From Strobilurus pachycystidiatus (lineage: Eukaryota > Basidiomycota > Agaricomycetes > Agaricales > Physalacriaceae), in assembly GCA_019915135.1 (NCBI GenBank), contig JAHLMK010000008.1, forward strand, positions 682,001 to 746,000: 64,000 nucleotides of DNA. Reading direction: 5' to 3'. Each line of letters begins with the position of its first letter. Positions within the stretch are counted from its first letter, which is position 1. A model generated the notes under the pieces. That model made no database searches. It was not told where the DNA came from and saw only the letters and a program-made list of their open reading frames with translations. Of this stretch, positions 33,918 through 45,738 are shown piece by piece. The translations under genes were made by a program, and so were the position numbers.

Positions 33918-34986
33918 ATGTCTACTCGCGCTGCTCTCGTCACTGGCGCCGCCAGCCCTCGCGGTATTGGCTACGCTATTGCTCTTCGGCTCGCTGACGA
34001 TGGACTTGATATCGCCATCAGCGACCTTCCCTCTCAGAAGGCTGACCTAGAGAAGGCTGCCGAAGCCATCAGAGCCAAGGGTCGAAGGGCAGTCGCAATT
34101 ACCTGCGACGTGTCCGTCGAGGACGACGTCAAGAACCTTGTTCAGAACGTTGTCGAGAGCCTTGGGGGCCTCGATGTGGTAAGACTCGTGTTGTACGATC
34201 CCGATAGTACATGATTGACGGCCAACACAGATGGTGGCGAACGCAGGCGTGTTCATGTGCAAGCCGTTGCTCGAAAGTACGTATCGAGGCTAAACTCTCG
34301 CACGCTATTCACAGATATCCCTATAGCCTCTGTTGAGGAGTGGAACCGCGTCATTGGCATCAACGCCCGTGGAACTCTGCTGCAGTATAAGTACGCTGCA
34401 CTCCAGATGATCGAACAGGGAAGGGGTGGAAGAATAATTGGCAAGTCAGAACGAGGCATGTTACTTGCAGACTTTTGATTGTCACTCCAGGTGCATCCTC
34501 TGTCGGGGGCAAAAGGGGTCATCCCAACGCCTCTGCGTATTCAGCGTCTAAGTTTGCAATCCGGGGCCTTACCCAAGCCGCAGGTTGGTGATCTGCTTTC
34601 CCAAAGATCCAAGCTCATCTCTTCTACAGCACAAGAGTTCGCGAAGCACAAGATCACAGTCAATGCATACGCTCCAGGCCTCATTGACACCGACATATTC
34701 GCTCAGCCCGGCACGGAAGATAGACCGCTGGTGAGGGTTATCTATTCGGTTTATTTCGCCGCTTGCTGATGGTCACCAATGTTCAGTTTGAGGCGTTCTC
34801 ACAGTACACCCCGTATGCAGGACCAGAAGTCATAGCCAATCATGTATCTTACCTGGCAAGCAAGGACAGCTACTTTGTGACAGGTGAGCGAAGTTTTGAT
34901 CTCCATGCAACGGAGATGGACGCTAACACTTCTTGGACTCTGAAGGACAAACGACATCCATCTGTGGTGGAGTGTACTTCGACTGA
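33918..34986 (+). CDS. Short-chain dehydrogenase/reductase (acetoin-reductase-like)
   Basis: Starts MSTRAALVTGAASPRGIGYA (cofactor motif). It continues ISDLPSQKADLEKAAEAI, CDVSVEDDVKNLV, MVANAGVFMCKPLLE, VIGINARGTLLQYKYAAL, GKRGHPNASAYSASKFAIRG (catalytic Y-x-x-x-K), HKITVNAYAPGLIDTDI and ends GQTTSICGGVYFD at 34986. Introns are short. The one at 34441-34490 has a GC donor (G|GCAAGT) instead of GT, while the same intron in the homologue at 20786-21922 uses GTTAGT. The upstream in-frame ATG at 33843 is possible but would add an unlikely leader. It probably oxidises or reduces an alcohol/ketone with NAD(H), plausibly on the terpene product. Confidence 0.88.
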
Positions 34987-35890
34987 GATATCCATGTAAT
35001 CACTGTATGTTGTACACCCGAGAATTAGATGATTTCATTCGCGATATTCCAGAATCCAAGAGCTGGCGTAGTATTAGAACAGGGTAGACAGCGAATCAGG
35101 ATGCTGTATCGAGAGACTGGTACCTGCATCCTGCGCTGTGATCAATTTTCCAGTCGCGGGCCATGTCCTGATTGATCTTGCACGCGATACATACGTGGGA
35201 AGTTGAAAATTGGACTGTACATCGGGGGGATAACCGTCTCCCCGTCTCCGGGGTGCCTCCTCCTGATGGAGAATTGATGAGCGCGCTGAAGATTGACACC
35301 AACTTACGAGACACAATGTCTTATCGAATCACTTGTGAGCCCTACATTTGAATGTACTAAGTACTTAACGCCGCAACGGAGATTCTTCCCACCGTCGATC
35401 GGCGCCAAGCAACATGAAGCATTCTTGAAGGCCAAGAATAAGATCTTACCAATTATTACGAATCACTGTCGCGCTGAAGGTGCGTTGCCCGACTCGGAGA
35501 AGGGAGAAACACATACTGCGATATGTATTGTCTCACTCGTGCTCAATTATTCCTGGTAGTAGCTCCATGTGTAGTTTTGTCGGCGTCCATGCGGTCCAAT
35601 TTACAAAGAGTAAAGGCAACTTGAGGCGACCGTGGAACATCTGGCCAGTCGTACTGAACCTCAATTTACGTTGTTTCTGGCGTCGGTCGATCTAGTGGAT
35701 AGAAGTCGATCACGGCCCGTAACTCACATACACTGAATACATGACACTCTACTGCGTTACTGAACTTGGACTCCATTCAAACTGTTCATTTGTTCCTCCC
35801 CTGATTGAGCACTTCAGTTGACCGGGAGGTAATGTGCGTTAAGATAACTTGATAAGTGCTCCGCCCGTAGTCATAACTTACATACAGATA
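34987..35890. other. Intergenic DNA
   Basis: About 0.9 kb with no supportable gene between the SDR and the repeats upstream of the terpene cyclase. Confidence 0.45.
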
Positions 35891-36368
35891 TTCCCCATGG
35901 AACGAAATTTCATCCTAACATCGGCGCAATGAGCCATACACATTACAGCAACAACCGATGCAGCAAAGAATGGACTAAGTAGAGCTCGCGAGTTTTCGTT
36001 CGCCGCCAACGAATTGATTTGCGCCATCATCGGACATTACTTCTGGGATGATAAGTAGAAACGCTAGACAAAAGATTGCGCCTTCATTTACGGCACAGCC
36101 TGAGAAAAGGGTATCAAAGGCTCATTCCCCATGGAACAAAATCTTATCCTAACATCGGCGCAATGAGCCATACACATTGCAGCAACAACCGATGCAGCAA
36201 AGGATGGACTAAGTAGAGCTCGCGAGTTTTCGCTTCCCGCCAACCAATTGATTTGCGACAGCCCTGATGCATCATCGGACATTACTTCTGAGATGATCAG
36301 AAGAAACGCTAGACAAAGGATTGCGCGTTCAGTTGCGGCACAGCCTGAGAAAAGGGTATTAAAGGCTC
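35891..36368. repeat. Two-copy tandem repeat of about 235 bp upstream of terpene cyclase
   Basis: Unit 1 is 35891-36124 and unit 2 is 36125-36368. Shared blocks in order include TTCCCCATGGAAC, CATCGGCGCAATGAGCC, GACTAAGTAGAGCTCGCGAG, ACGCTAGACAAA and CAGCCTGAGAAAAGGGTAT. Unit 2 has about 11 extra bases (around GACAGCCCTGATG). That indel is out of frame, arguing against coding. The repeat ends about 130 bp before the cyclase ATG, so it duplicates promoter DNA. Confidence 0.9.
36357..36363 (+). promoter_or_regulatory. TATA-like element of terpene cyclase
   Basis: TATTAAA at the end of repeat unit 2, about 140 bp before the ATG. Unit 1 has TATCAAA at the same place, so only the proximal copy keeps a good match. 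Confidence 0.4.
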
Positions 36369-36501
36369 GGAACATGGACCATGTAACTTCAGCAACACAC
36401 TTTCAACTTAGAGCTCCGCTACATGTCGCCCACCACAACCTCACAGGTCACTTCCTCCAGAGGGAGTACATTATCCGCCGCTGACTATCATTCTTATGTA
36501 G

Positions 36502-37532
36502 ATGCCCGACGAAGAGAGAGAAGCTATTCGTAGCATTCTCAAAACCTTCTTGAAGCGTATGGGGCTGGATTTCTATGTCTTGCCTTATGCCAAGGATTTT
36601 GCCGCTGCAGCTTGCGAAGATGGTGTAAAGCACTACGGCTTCCAGCAGGAGCTGATCGACACGCCCGACTTCCAGCTCGCACTTCATGGCGCCGTGTCCA
36701 TTGCCGTCGCAACTTACGGCCACCTGAAGGACATGCGCACGCAGTATTGGATCGCGCTGTACACAACATGCCTCATCTTCTTTGATGATTTGTCTGTGAC
36801 AGAGCCTGATGTCCTACGCGAGTTTCACTCCCGCTTCATTAGTGGTGGGCCACAAGAGCACGCCCTGCTCGACAACTATGCCGCGCTTCTGCGCGCAGCT
36901 CGAGAGCGCTTCAACCCTTCCGCTGCCAACCTCGTCGTCTCTAGCTCGCTCGATTTCATCTCGGGGTTGATTCTCGACCACGACCTACAGAAGATGGAGG
37001 TGAGTGTCGCTCGTCTTCACACCCAATCGATCGTACTTACCAGCCGCTCCTCGTAGGTTCACAAGTCTGCCATCAGCTATCCACGTTATTTCAGGACGAT
37101 GATGGGTGTCTCAACGGCCTTCGTGATCTTCACGTTCCCGCCCCATATCCCCCTCAACGTATATATTCAGGTGCTTCCTAATATGGTGAACTACATTGAC
37201 GATGTCAAGTGAGTACATTTTCTGACCAAGCACGAATAAGGACTTACAGATACGGCAGCGATATTTTCTCTTTCTACAAGGAGCAGCTGGTCAATGAGGA
37301 CACCAATCACATCTCGCTTCTCGCCAAGATGAATGGCACGACAAAGCTTGAAGCGATGCAGTACCTTGTTGATTTCTCCATCGACGGAGCGGAGCGCACT
37401 AAGAAGGTCCTGGAGGCACACCCTGAGGCCTTAGAGATCTACTGCAACGACTTCTTGCCCGGCTACATCGCGTTTCACGCCGCTGCGACAAAAAGGTACA
37501 AATTGAACGATTTGAAGCTCAATGATGACTGA
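36502..37532 (+). CDS. TRI5-type (trichodiene-synthase-like) terpene cyclase
   Basis: Three exons with introns 37000-37056 and 37209-37249 give 311 codons (310 residues), close to TRI5-like basidiomycete proteins and shorter than trichodiene synthase. The Asp-rich metal motif is FFDDLSV at residues about 93-99. The second metal motif reads YGSDIFSFYKE at about 216-226, with Ser where the usual triad begins with Asn. Helix remnants such as NHISLLAKMNGTTKLEAMQ follow it, as in the family. The enzyme should ionise farnesyl diphosphate with Mg2+ and cyclise it in the cytosol. The product is unknown. It sits between an SDR and a P450 in the same orientation, with a duplicated promoter segment upstream. 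It is the probable core gene of the cluster. Confidence 0.88.
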
Positions 37533-39889
37533 GCTTCAGTGGATGCATTGGGCTGCTTTTTATAGATACAAGACAAATGTAGAACATGCCTTCTTGAATA
37601 CTGCCTTCTCAGACTGAGAGAATAAGCTGTACAGCGGTCTCGTATCGCAAGCAAGTCCAATCAGCGACGTGATCGTCGCGCGCAGCGAAAGTCGAAATCA
37701 TGATTTTTGCAGTAGAAGGCGAGGACGCGTGAAGGTATGAAAGAGCTTGCAACCGGTGGGTGAGCATGAAGACTCAGAGTTACTTGGGAGTATGATGGCA
37801 AGTTCCGAATTCGAAATTCGAATTACATTCGACGTGACACCGAAAAGACAAATATCAATGACCAATGATTGCGTTTTGCAACCCTTGTCAATCACTACTT
37901 ACTTGCACTACACTTCGAGTCTTCGACTTTCAGCTTTGGGCTAACGTTGCTCACTGGCGCCAACGGTCTCGCATTGGGCGATTCCATAAGACGTGGTTGT
38001 CGAGTCCGTACCTTTGCCGAGGCCTCCAATGGTTTGTGAACGCATTTCTCATACTCCTTGAATTCGTCCCACAATGACCTCAGTAGATCTAGCTAGGATT
38101 CCAGGCCAAACCCCAAACTTCTCGCGTGCAATTTTCACCTCAGCCTCACACTTCGACAGCGAATAGGATACTAGGATAAGTGGATTCTCGTGCCCATGGG
38201 ATCGTGATGGCCACGCACTCCGAACCAACTAAATGGGTCCTCTTCGTTCATGACTTTGGTCTGAACCTTGTTTCGGGCTTACCCACCGACAGCCTCCCGA
38301 CAGCAGCAATCCTCGTCGACCTCTTCCATGGCCCAGACTATCGCTTGCATTCTGCTCAGATCCCAATCGTACCTCCACCGATACCGTCCGCGTTGACGTT
38401 GATTCAGAGGTGCTGAATTTCTCAAGTCATGTCTTCAAGCACACCGAAGTATGTCGCCTCAAGCTACTCGGGTCGGAGGAGTGGGGAGAAGTGACGCTGG
38501 ATGCCAATGGATAACCTTCCGGTAATTCGAGCAGGCTATCCGAGGTCGTATCCACGGCTCAGCCAGGCTCAGCTGGCCATCCTCTCTGCATCGGCCCTGC
38601 AGTAGTCCAGGCGTAGGGCGTGATCGAGCTGAATTGGTGCGTTCCTCTAGCGACTGACGGCCTACGGCTCTGAGAGGTCGGTGGGGTGCGGTGGGGTTGC
38701 TGTGTGCGACGGATTGCTTTGAATCTTGTCATGTTCGGTTTTCGCATTTCTGGAGAGCCTGTCAACCACTGGCAGTTCGTCCGTCCAGTGTCCGACGGCT
38801 TGTATCTTTTGGAATGGAGGGCAGCCGTCGAGGGAGGGGCTGATTTAGGGGTCACTGTCCGTGCGGTATTGGTGCTGGTGGGTATCGGATTTCAAAAGTG
38901 GAACGGGCGGGCATTACGACCTCGGCACGCTTTGTTCGTTCAGGATAGGTTTGTGTCGAGCGGGCTGTTAGGAAAGTCACTGTCCAGTGCTCCTCGATCA
39001 GGGGCCGATTGGTTGAGCGCGTGAACGATACTCTCCATTTATCTTGCTATAGGTTCGCAAAGTTGTTGGGGGACGTTAGCGGAGAAAGGCTACCAATCAA
39101 AAAAACCATATACGTATATGCCGGCTATAAACACAGTTGCAGTCTCCGAAGGTGGATTGCAACTGCCCCACTCTACTCAGCCAGCGGGCGGCGACTTGAA
39201 TTGCCGTTCGCAAGCTTGCTGGGGACGAGGGCCTACGGAGCGTGATTGTTGCCGGAATTACGCATGCGTGGGACCGTGAGCAAATAACGTTCTGCGGAAA
39301 CCTTCACTCACTCACTCACTCAGCGCAAACCGGGATATCGATACTCAGGCAGGCAAAGTAGGCCCTCAAAGAAGACGTATGATAGTCGTATGATACCCTT
39401 CTCCTGCCCTTCTCCGATCCCATGCAGTTTATTTAACTCCGATCTTATCATAGGTCCCTTTGAAGTTTGAACGGTATGCCCACGGAGCTTGTGCCGCGGG
39501 TTCCTGATCTTAGACTTGGGTTGCCTGCCACAGAATTCGTCCCCGGTTTGTTACATGGCCACCGAGTCTTGAGATCTCCAGAAATGACTGTGCTAGTGGT
39601 GGATTTGATTTTTGAGATTTCAAAGATACAAATGGGTGGATACTAATACTCGGCAGCCCGCCCGTTATTATTTGTGAAGAGGGCAACAATCACTTCGAGC
39701 AGGACCCGCCTATCGATATGTGATCAGCTGTTACTGCGTATCGGGATCGACAGTGGGTCATGCTACAGTACGTCTGATGTCCAACGTCGCGTACTTCTTC
39801 TTGCCAGTATTGGCACCTACTCCAACCTCGAGTACAGTCTTATAAGGCTTCTGAATGCTACCTTGCTAGGTCTGACAACATCACTAGCG
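37533..39889. other. Gene-poor stretch between cyclase and P450 2
   Basis: About 2.3 kb. A frame at 38180-38416 and others near 38700-39020 are open, but I recognise nothing in them and find no splice pattern that extends them. A (CACT)4 microsatellite lies near 39305-39321. The end holds the P450 promoter. Confidence 0.45.
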
Positions 39890-41841
39890 ATGCAATTATT
39901 CCTCGTCACTGGCGCTTTTTGCGTCGTCCTAGCTCTATCTGTCAGACGTTGGTTGCGCTCGTCTCCCCACCTCCCACCGGGACCGAAGGGCTTGCCACTT
40001 GTCGGTCACGTCGTCAGCCGTCCCCTCTTCAACTCGTGGATCACATATACGCGGTGGGCCCGCGATTACGGAGAGATCATATCGTACACCGTATTGGGGC
40101 ATCCCATTGTCGTCATCAATTCTGCCAGAGTAGCTAATGACCTCTTGGAGAAACGGTCGGCGGTGTATTCGGATAGGCCTGGTAAATTCTCCTCGACTTT
40201 TTGTTCTGTGTACAATTCCAAAATCTCTGCAGCTTTTCACATGGCGTCGGATTTGATGGGCTATGAATGGTTCATGTCGATCATGCCCTACTCTGACCGA
40301 TGGAGGTTCGTTTGCATCCAGACCTGCAGTGTCACTGGTTGAACACGACTGACGTGCACTGTCTGCTAGGAATTATCGCAAGATTTTCTATCAGCATTTC
40401 ACGCCGACCAAAGTGCAGGACTACCATCCTATTCAAATGAACGCCACTCTACACTTCTTGAAGCAAATGCTCAATACCCCTGAGGCCTTCTTCTTGCATG
40501 TCAGAAAGTTCGTCACCCTCTTATCTAACTATAGAATCTCACTTATATCGTTGTGTCCCAGTCACTCTGGCGGGATAATTTTAAGAATTGTGTATGGGTT
40601 CACAGATCAAGCCGCCAACGATGCTTATGTCGATCTCGCTGATCGCGCCTTGAGAGGAGCATCGTTGGCGATGACCCACGGTGCATATGCTGTTGATTAC
40701 TTTCCGTTCCTCAAGCACCTCCCTGGTTAGTACCGTCGTTTCCTACTTTCCACCTGCCCAGACTATTTTCAGCTTGGTTCCCTTTTGCTGGATTTCAACG
40801 CGAGGCCGCCTTCGCCGCCAATGATTCGCGGGAACTAGTGCACTGGCCTTTTAGGACTCTCCCAGCCGAGGTATGTAAGACCTTTCGATTGACCGACATG
40901 TGCTATACACGGTTTCACAGCCTCCCGCGGGTATTGCGTCGTTCGTCTCCCTGGAAATGGAAAAAATGAACGGGAAAGAAGCGATCAGCAGTGAGGACCT
41001 GTTGGCCGTCATCAAGCATACAGCTGGGATCACGTTTGCAGGTATGCAGCGAATTCACTTATTCCTCATCAATCTCAGACAATATGAACCTACAGGGGGC
41101 GCTGACACAACGGTCGCAACCACGCTCAACGTCATAATCGCCATGATCAACTATCCCGAGGTTCAGAAGCGCGCGCAGAAGGAACTGGACGAGGTAGTAG
41201 GACGGGACCGAGTCCCAAACTTCGAGGACAAAGAGAACCTGCCATACATCAACGCCATGTTCCTCGAGGCACTGAGATGGCGTCCTGTGGCACCACTTGG
41301 TGAGCTTTCGCTAGCACCCGTCTATGGACTATGCTGATAGTCTCCTTCACTGACTAGCCTTACCGCACTGCACGACAGCGGACGACGTGTACGAGGGCTA
41401 CTCGATCCCAAAGGGCGCTACGGTTTATGGAAACGCTTGGGCCATTCTGCACGACCAGAAGACGTATCGTAACCCCGAAGCATTCATGCCTGAGCGGTTT
41501 TTGGGTCCAAAACCAGAAACCGATCCGACTACAATTGGAGGGTTTGGATTCGGTCGGCGTGTGTGCCCTGGGCGCTATCTTGCAGTAGATTCGGCGGTGA
41601 TCGCTTTTGCTAGTCTTTTGTGGGCTTTCAAAATCGAGAAAGCGAGAGATGAGAACGACAACGAAATCGACGTCGATGATATGCATTATGGAGATGCCCT
41701 TGTCTTGTGAGTTGCAATGTTATTAACTGAGTCATCACTAACGAGGGTATTCTCAGACACCCACACCCGTTCAAGTGCAGCATCACTCCGAGGTTCTCAA
41801 CACTCAGGGATGTACTCGAGGCGACAGAGCTCTACACGTAA
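39890..41841 (+). CDS. Cytochrome P450 monooxygenase 2
   Basis: Starts MQLFLVTGAFCVVLALSV (membrane anchor), then HLPPGPKGLPLVGHVV (proline-rich hinge). Intron 40182-40232 joins DRP to AFHMASDLMGYEWF. The I-helix is split by an intron and reads ITFAGGADTTVATT. The K-helix is FLEALRWRP (E-x-x-R), then MPERFLGPK, and the heme loop is FGFGRRVCPGRYLA with the Cys ligand. The last exon ends LEATELYT with TAA at 41839-41841. The layout resembles basidiomycete P450s annotated by similarity to O-methylsterigmatocystin oxidoreductase, but that name says little about substrate. It probably acts at the ER on the cyclase product (inference from position). Confidence 0.88.
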
Positions 41842-42401
41842 CCCTCCAGCATCCAGAGCGGCAAAATCAAGCTTCTCATAGTAATCGAGTAAACATGTAC
41901 AGTGTCACCTACAAACATGGAAAGAGGAAATAAGAGAAAATCGAGGCGCGCCAAGCATCGACACCGTACTCTCCTATGAGACTCTCAGCGTTACATTCGA
42001 AGGCGAACAGTTGCGAAGAAACGCCACTAACTGCCACAGCCTTGACAGTCACGCCGTACGCAACGTTCAGGAAACGAAGACGTTACGGCGATGGGCACAG
42101 GAACAGGGCAACGAGGAGCTAGGGCCTGACAGTTCAGGAAGTCGAAGTTGCACGAACTGTCGGCGGATTCAGGCGCGTCACGGTCATGTTCTGCCAGTGA
42201 GCTAAGGGGTAAGAAGAGAGCAACAGGACAAACTACGATACAGTACAGCAGATATTAAGTGGTAGTAGAAAATAATACTAAGAGCATAAAAAATGGTACA
42301 AACAGATGTGCACTACAATCAAAGCGAGTAGATACAACGCACGAAGAGAGCGAATTCCGTCCCAAACGAGAGCCCAATGTGTAGAAAACCTGAGACGTAG
42401 A
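41842..42401. other. Convergent intergenic region
   Basis: Between the stop codons of P450 2 and the FCP1-like gene. No gene seen; marks a natural right border for the cluster candidate. Confidence 0.45.
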
Positions 42402-44986
42402 TTATCCCCAATCCTCTTCTAACTCTTTAGCCAAAAAGTCATCTTCCTCTTCCTCGTCTTCCTCCTCCTCCTCCTCCTCCGGTAAAGGTTTATTCGCGAG
42501 ATCAGCAGCGGTGACCCCTTCCTTCAATGTCGATCCTTCCATTTTCCGCCTCTTCGTGTCCGGCGAACTAGTCTCCGAATCGCTTTTCGGTGTTGAACTC
42601 CTCGAACGTTTCCTACGAGGAGTATTCGGTGCACTAATCGCAAAGTCATCAGCATCGCGCCTTGAGGCACACAACCGTACCACGCACCTCTCGTCGTCTT
42701 CATAGTCCCAAGTCGCGCCCTCCTTATACTCCTCCTCATCGTCGTCGCTCTCGTTCATAGCGGCCTCAACCTCGTCGTTAATATCATCCCAGTTGATATC
42801 GCCCATCTCCAGCTCACCTCCCACGGCCTCCACATGGTGGTGTTTGTCGTGCTTGTCTTTCACCACGACACCATGTGTGAGGACCTCCGTCCGGGATGCG
42901 GTGGTGGGATCCATGAGGTATGGCGTCTCGTCTAGCCGCTTCCAGATGTTGACGCAGTCCGTAAGCCATTGTGACCACACCACCTTTATAGATGGCTTCC
43001 TCAAAGCGACGTTGACTTTATCGGTTCCTTGCTATATATCAGGATTAGCAAGATTCGGGTTGCAGACAAAGAAGGCTAACAACCTTTGCAGCAACGACGT
43101 GTGTCACCCCTTCTACCAGTTCGGTCGAACACCGAGCTCCGAATGCTTCTGCCATTTTCCATATGTCGGTAGCCTGTGGCCGAATATCTAGAGGGAACAT
43201 GCTAGAGAAGACAACATGAACACCCCGTAGTACCTCGGACCGTATTAACGGAATGATCGTGGTGACATCGCATTCGTCGTGCAGTCCTCGTTTTCGCTTT
43301 CCAGGCACTGTAGGTGGGACCGCATCGTACGCCTCGAAGTAGCGTTTGTGAACGTCTACGAGAATCTGCAAAAGCGGTCAGTAGTAGCCAACGAGGGAAC
43401 GGACAACACACCTTGCCGACGCGATCCAACTCGGTATCCTCGTTCTTTAGGAGAGCCTTCTTGTGGTGATGGTGTTGAGGCTGCTTTGCGTCATCTGTGG
43501 GCTCTGTGACATCCCCAGGGTTTGCTTCACCCTCTTCAGAGTCTTCCAACTTCTCCTGCATCTTCGCTAGAGGTCGTTCTTCCACCTGCGCCTGCAGTGC
43601 AATGGAGTTCTGGGTCATCATAGCCTTTGTCGATGCAGCTTCTTCAGAGGGTGGAGTCGTAGGTTGGGTAGGTACGGGAAGGTTTGTCGGCGGAAGTTTA
43701 GGGAGGAAAGCGGAGTTGATGTCACCAATGCCGACGAAGAAGTCGTCTATACTGGGTGTCAGCTGAATCTATGAGGTTTGGAGACTGCGTACAAGGGACA
43801 ACTTTGATCAGGTTGGGACTCCATTCCCATACGTCGCCTCGGTCGTCGATGATGACAACCATAGACGTGTCGCAAGGGAATAATCGCTTAAGACTCTTCT
43901 GAGTAAGGCCTAGGGAGGGTGAGCAGAAGTAGATAGTATTCAATAAGCGAAACTCACTACCGCTCTCGTCTCTGCTCAGTAGCCGTCCGCCAAAGAGCTT
44001 GCCGTCTGGATCGATGGCAGCACAGACCTTCTCAGCATAAGCGCGGGTACCCATGGTGTATACGTGCATCTCATATCTTGTGGCCATGTCATTGAGGAAA
44101 GACTCCCAGCCGGGTCTGGCCTCTAATGAGAAAGAAGCGATACTCGAAGAGAGGCGACGCACCGAGGTTTGATGTAATACATGGACCCCTCGCTCTCGAG
44201 CGCCTTGGCCTGTGCTTTATCTTGAACAGGTCCAAATGTTTCTGGTCCAAGGCGGAACTCCTTGACGTCCTTGAGGGCGTCCCAGTTGGGATTGCACTCT
44301 TCTCCGTCCTCCGGCGCGCCACCGTTCTCGGGCGGCGAGTGACCATTCTTCTGCTTCTGCTTCTCCTCCCAAGCCCTGCCCTCCGTCATCCATTCGCCGA
44401 CGGTGGGATCGACGGTGGCATGGACTATGGTCTGGTCGAGATCGACGATGAGCGACAGCCTGCGCGTCTTGAGCAGGTGTTCGGCCGTTTCGCGTTCTAT
44501 GCGCTGCGCCTCTTCTAGTGAGACAGTAGGGCCGTTCGCCGAGTGGGTCATCTGGATGGAGGCGCGCGATGCGTCCGAGAAGCCAATATAGTCCGTGCTG
44601 TGCGACGTGAGTGCCCATCCGGGCATGGGAAGCTAAGCCACGCACTTGGTCATATCCTTGCCGCACAAGACACACAGGCCCATGTGCTGCACACCGTGTT
44701 TGCACGGCTCCTGCATGACGAGCGCCGGCTTCTGCTTCGCCCGGGCGGCGCTGACGACGTCGCCTGCGCGTATGTTCCACGTCGTGATGTCGCCATCGAT
44801 GGCAGAGTCCCAGGTGCCGAAACGAGTCTCGGGGCGCGGTGCGCCTCGAGGAGTGTACTGGTACGAGTAGCTCAGCAGGCGGCTACCGCGGGTGACGGTG
44901 CTCGATTTTGGCGCGTCGACGGTGGATATCTTGATGGGATAGGGCCATCCTGGCGGCAGGAAGACGTCCGTAGGTGTTTCCTCCAT
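42402..44986 (-). CDS. FCP1: FCP1-like RNA polymerase II CTD phosphatase
   Basis: Starts MEETPTDVFLPPGWPYPIKI at 44986. A Cys cluster (EPCKHGVQHMGLCVLCGKDM) precedes the catalytic domain, whose DxDxT motif is SLIVDLDQTIVHATVDP. Further domain parts are MYYIKPRPGWESFLNDMA, YEMHVYTMGTRAYAEKV and VVIIDDRGDVWEWSPNLIKV (C-terminal Asp pair). After a linker comes a BRCT-like domain (LRGVHVVFSSMFPLDIRP... VEGVTHVVAA, SQWLTDCVNIWKRL). The tail is acidic and nuclear-signal-like (PRRKRSRSSTPKS, then Glu/Asp runs, ending ELEEDWG). FCP1 removes Ser2 phosphates from the polymerase tail in the nucleus. Domain order and length are normal; a conserved essential gene. Confidence 0.93.
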
Positions 44987-45738
44987 GTTTGTTGATGGTG
45001 GTCATAAGAGGAAGTTCCGAAATGACCTCACATCTCTCTTCTTAACTTTGATTGTCCCTCTCAACGTACGTCCATTGTGCGTCTCTGTGCGCACAGGCAG
45101 GGACAGTAAGAAGAAAGGCAGAATGATATGCAGAATAATGCAATATTTCGATGGCCCCCAACATTGATTCCCCGAGTTCAGATGGGCACATTGGTTTCAC
45201 TTTAGAATATCCGTCCCATGAAGATCAGAATTGTCACTTCCAATGATTCTGAGAAGCGGGGCAGGCTCGGGGTTCGGATATTGAACCTGTGGCGTTCCTC
45301 TTCGCTGTCAAAACACACCCATGTCACTGGAAGATGTTCTGCTCATTCAAGTAATGAACACAGTCTAAGCTCTCTGGGCTGCCGCTTAATGCTGAACAAT
45401 TGAATACAATGTGGCGCCTTCAAAATGAGCTCGAACATGAAGGAGGTGGCGGTGCAAATATATGTCCATGTTTCCACATCATACATGGCACTTGCCCACT
45501 ACCTGCCAGATATGTTTCTGTCAGGCAATCCCCAGCCTGCTACAGCCTAGGTGAATACCATCTGGCCTACAATAGTCACCGCTCTTCCAAATCACCGAGC
45601 TATCGATATCCGCCACCCGAAAACGCGTCTATCATCAGCGTCGATTCGATGCAAATTTTCCCAGCTCCAGCAAAGGTCCTGGGTCGAAACTCTGTATCCA
45701 TGTTCCCGAACAACGGCATATAATGACTGGAAAGATAT
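44987..45738. other. Intergenic DNA
   Basis: Upstream of the FCP1-like gene and downstream of a UstYa-like gene. No gene, and no repeat-bearing secreted precursor peptide of dikaritin type is visible. Confidence 0.4.

Noticed and set aside
36088..36375. Minus-strand frame through the tandem repeat upstream of the terpene cyclase
   Set aside because: The units differ by an indel that is not a multiple of three, so a conserved coding role is unlikely.
45400..45723. Possible RiPP precursor peptide next to the UstYa-like genes
   Set aside because: No signal peptide and no repeated core with Kex-type Lys-Arg spacing; the frame looks like chance.
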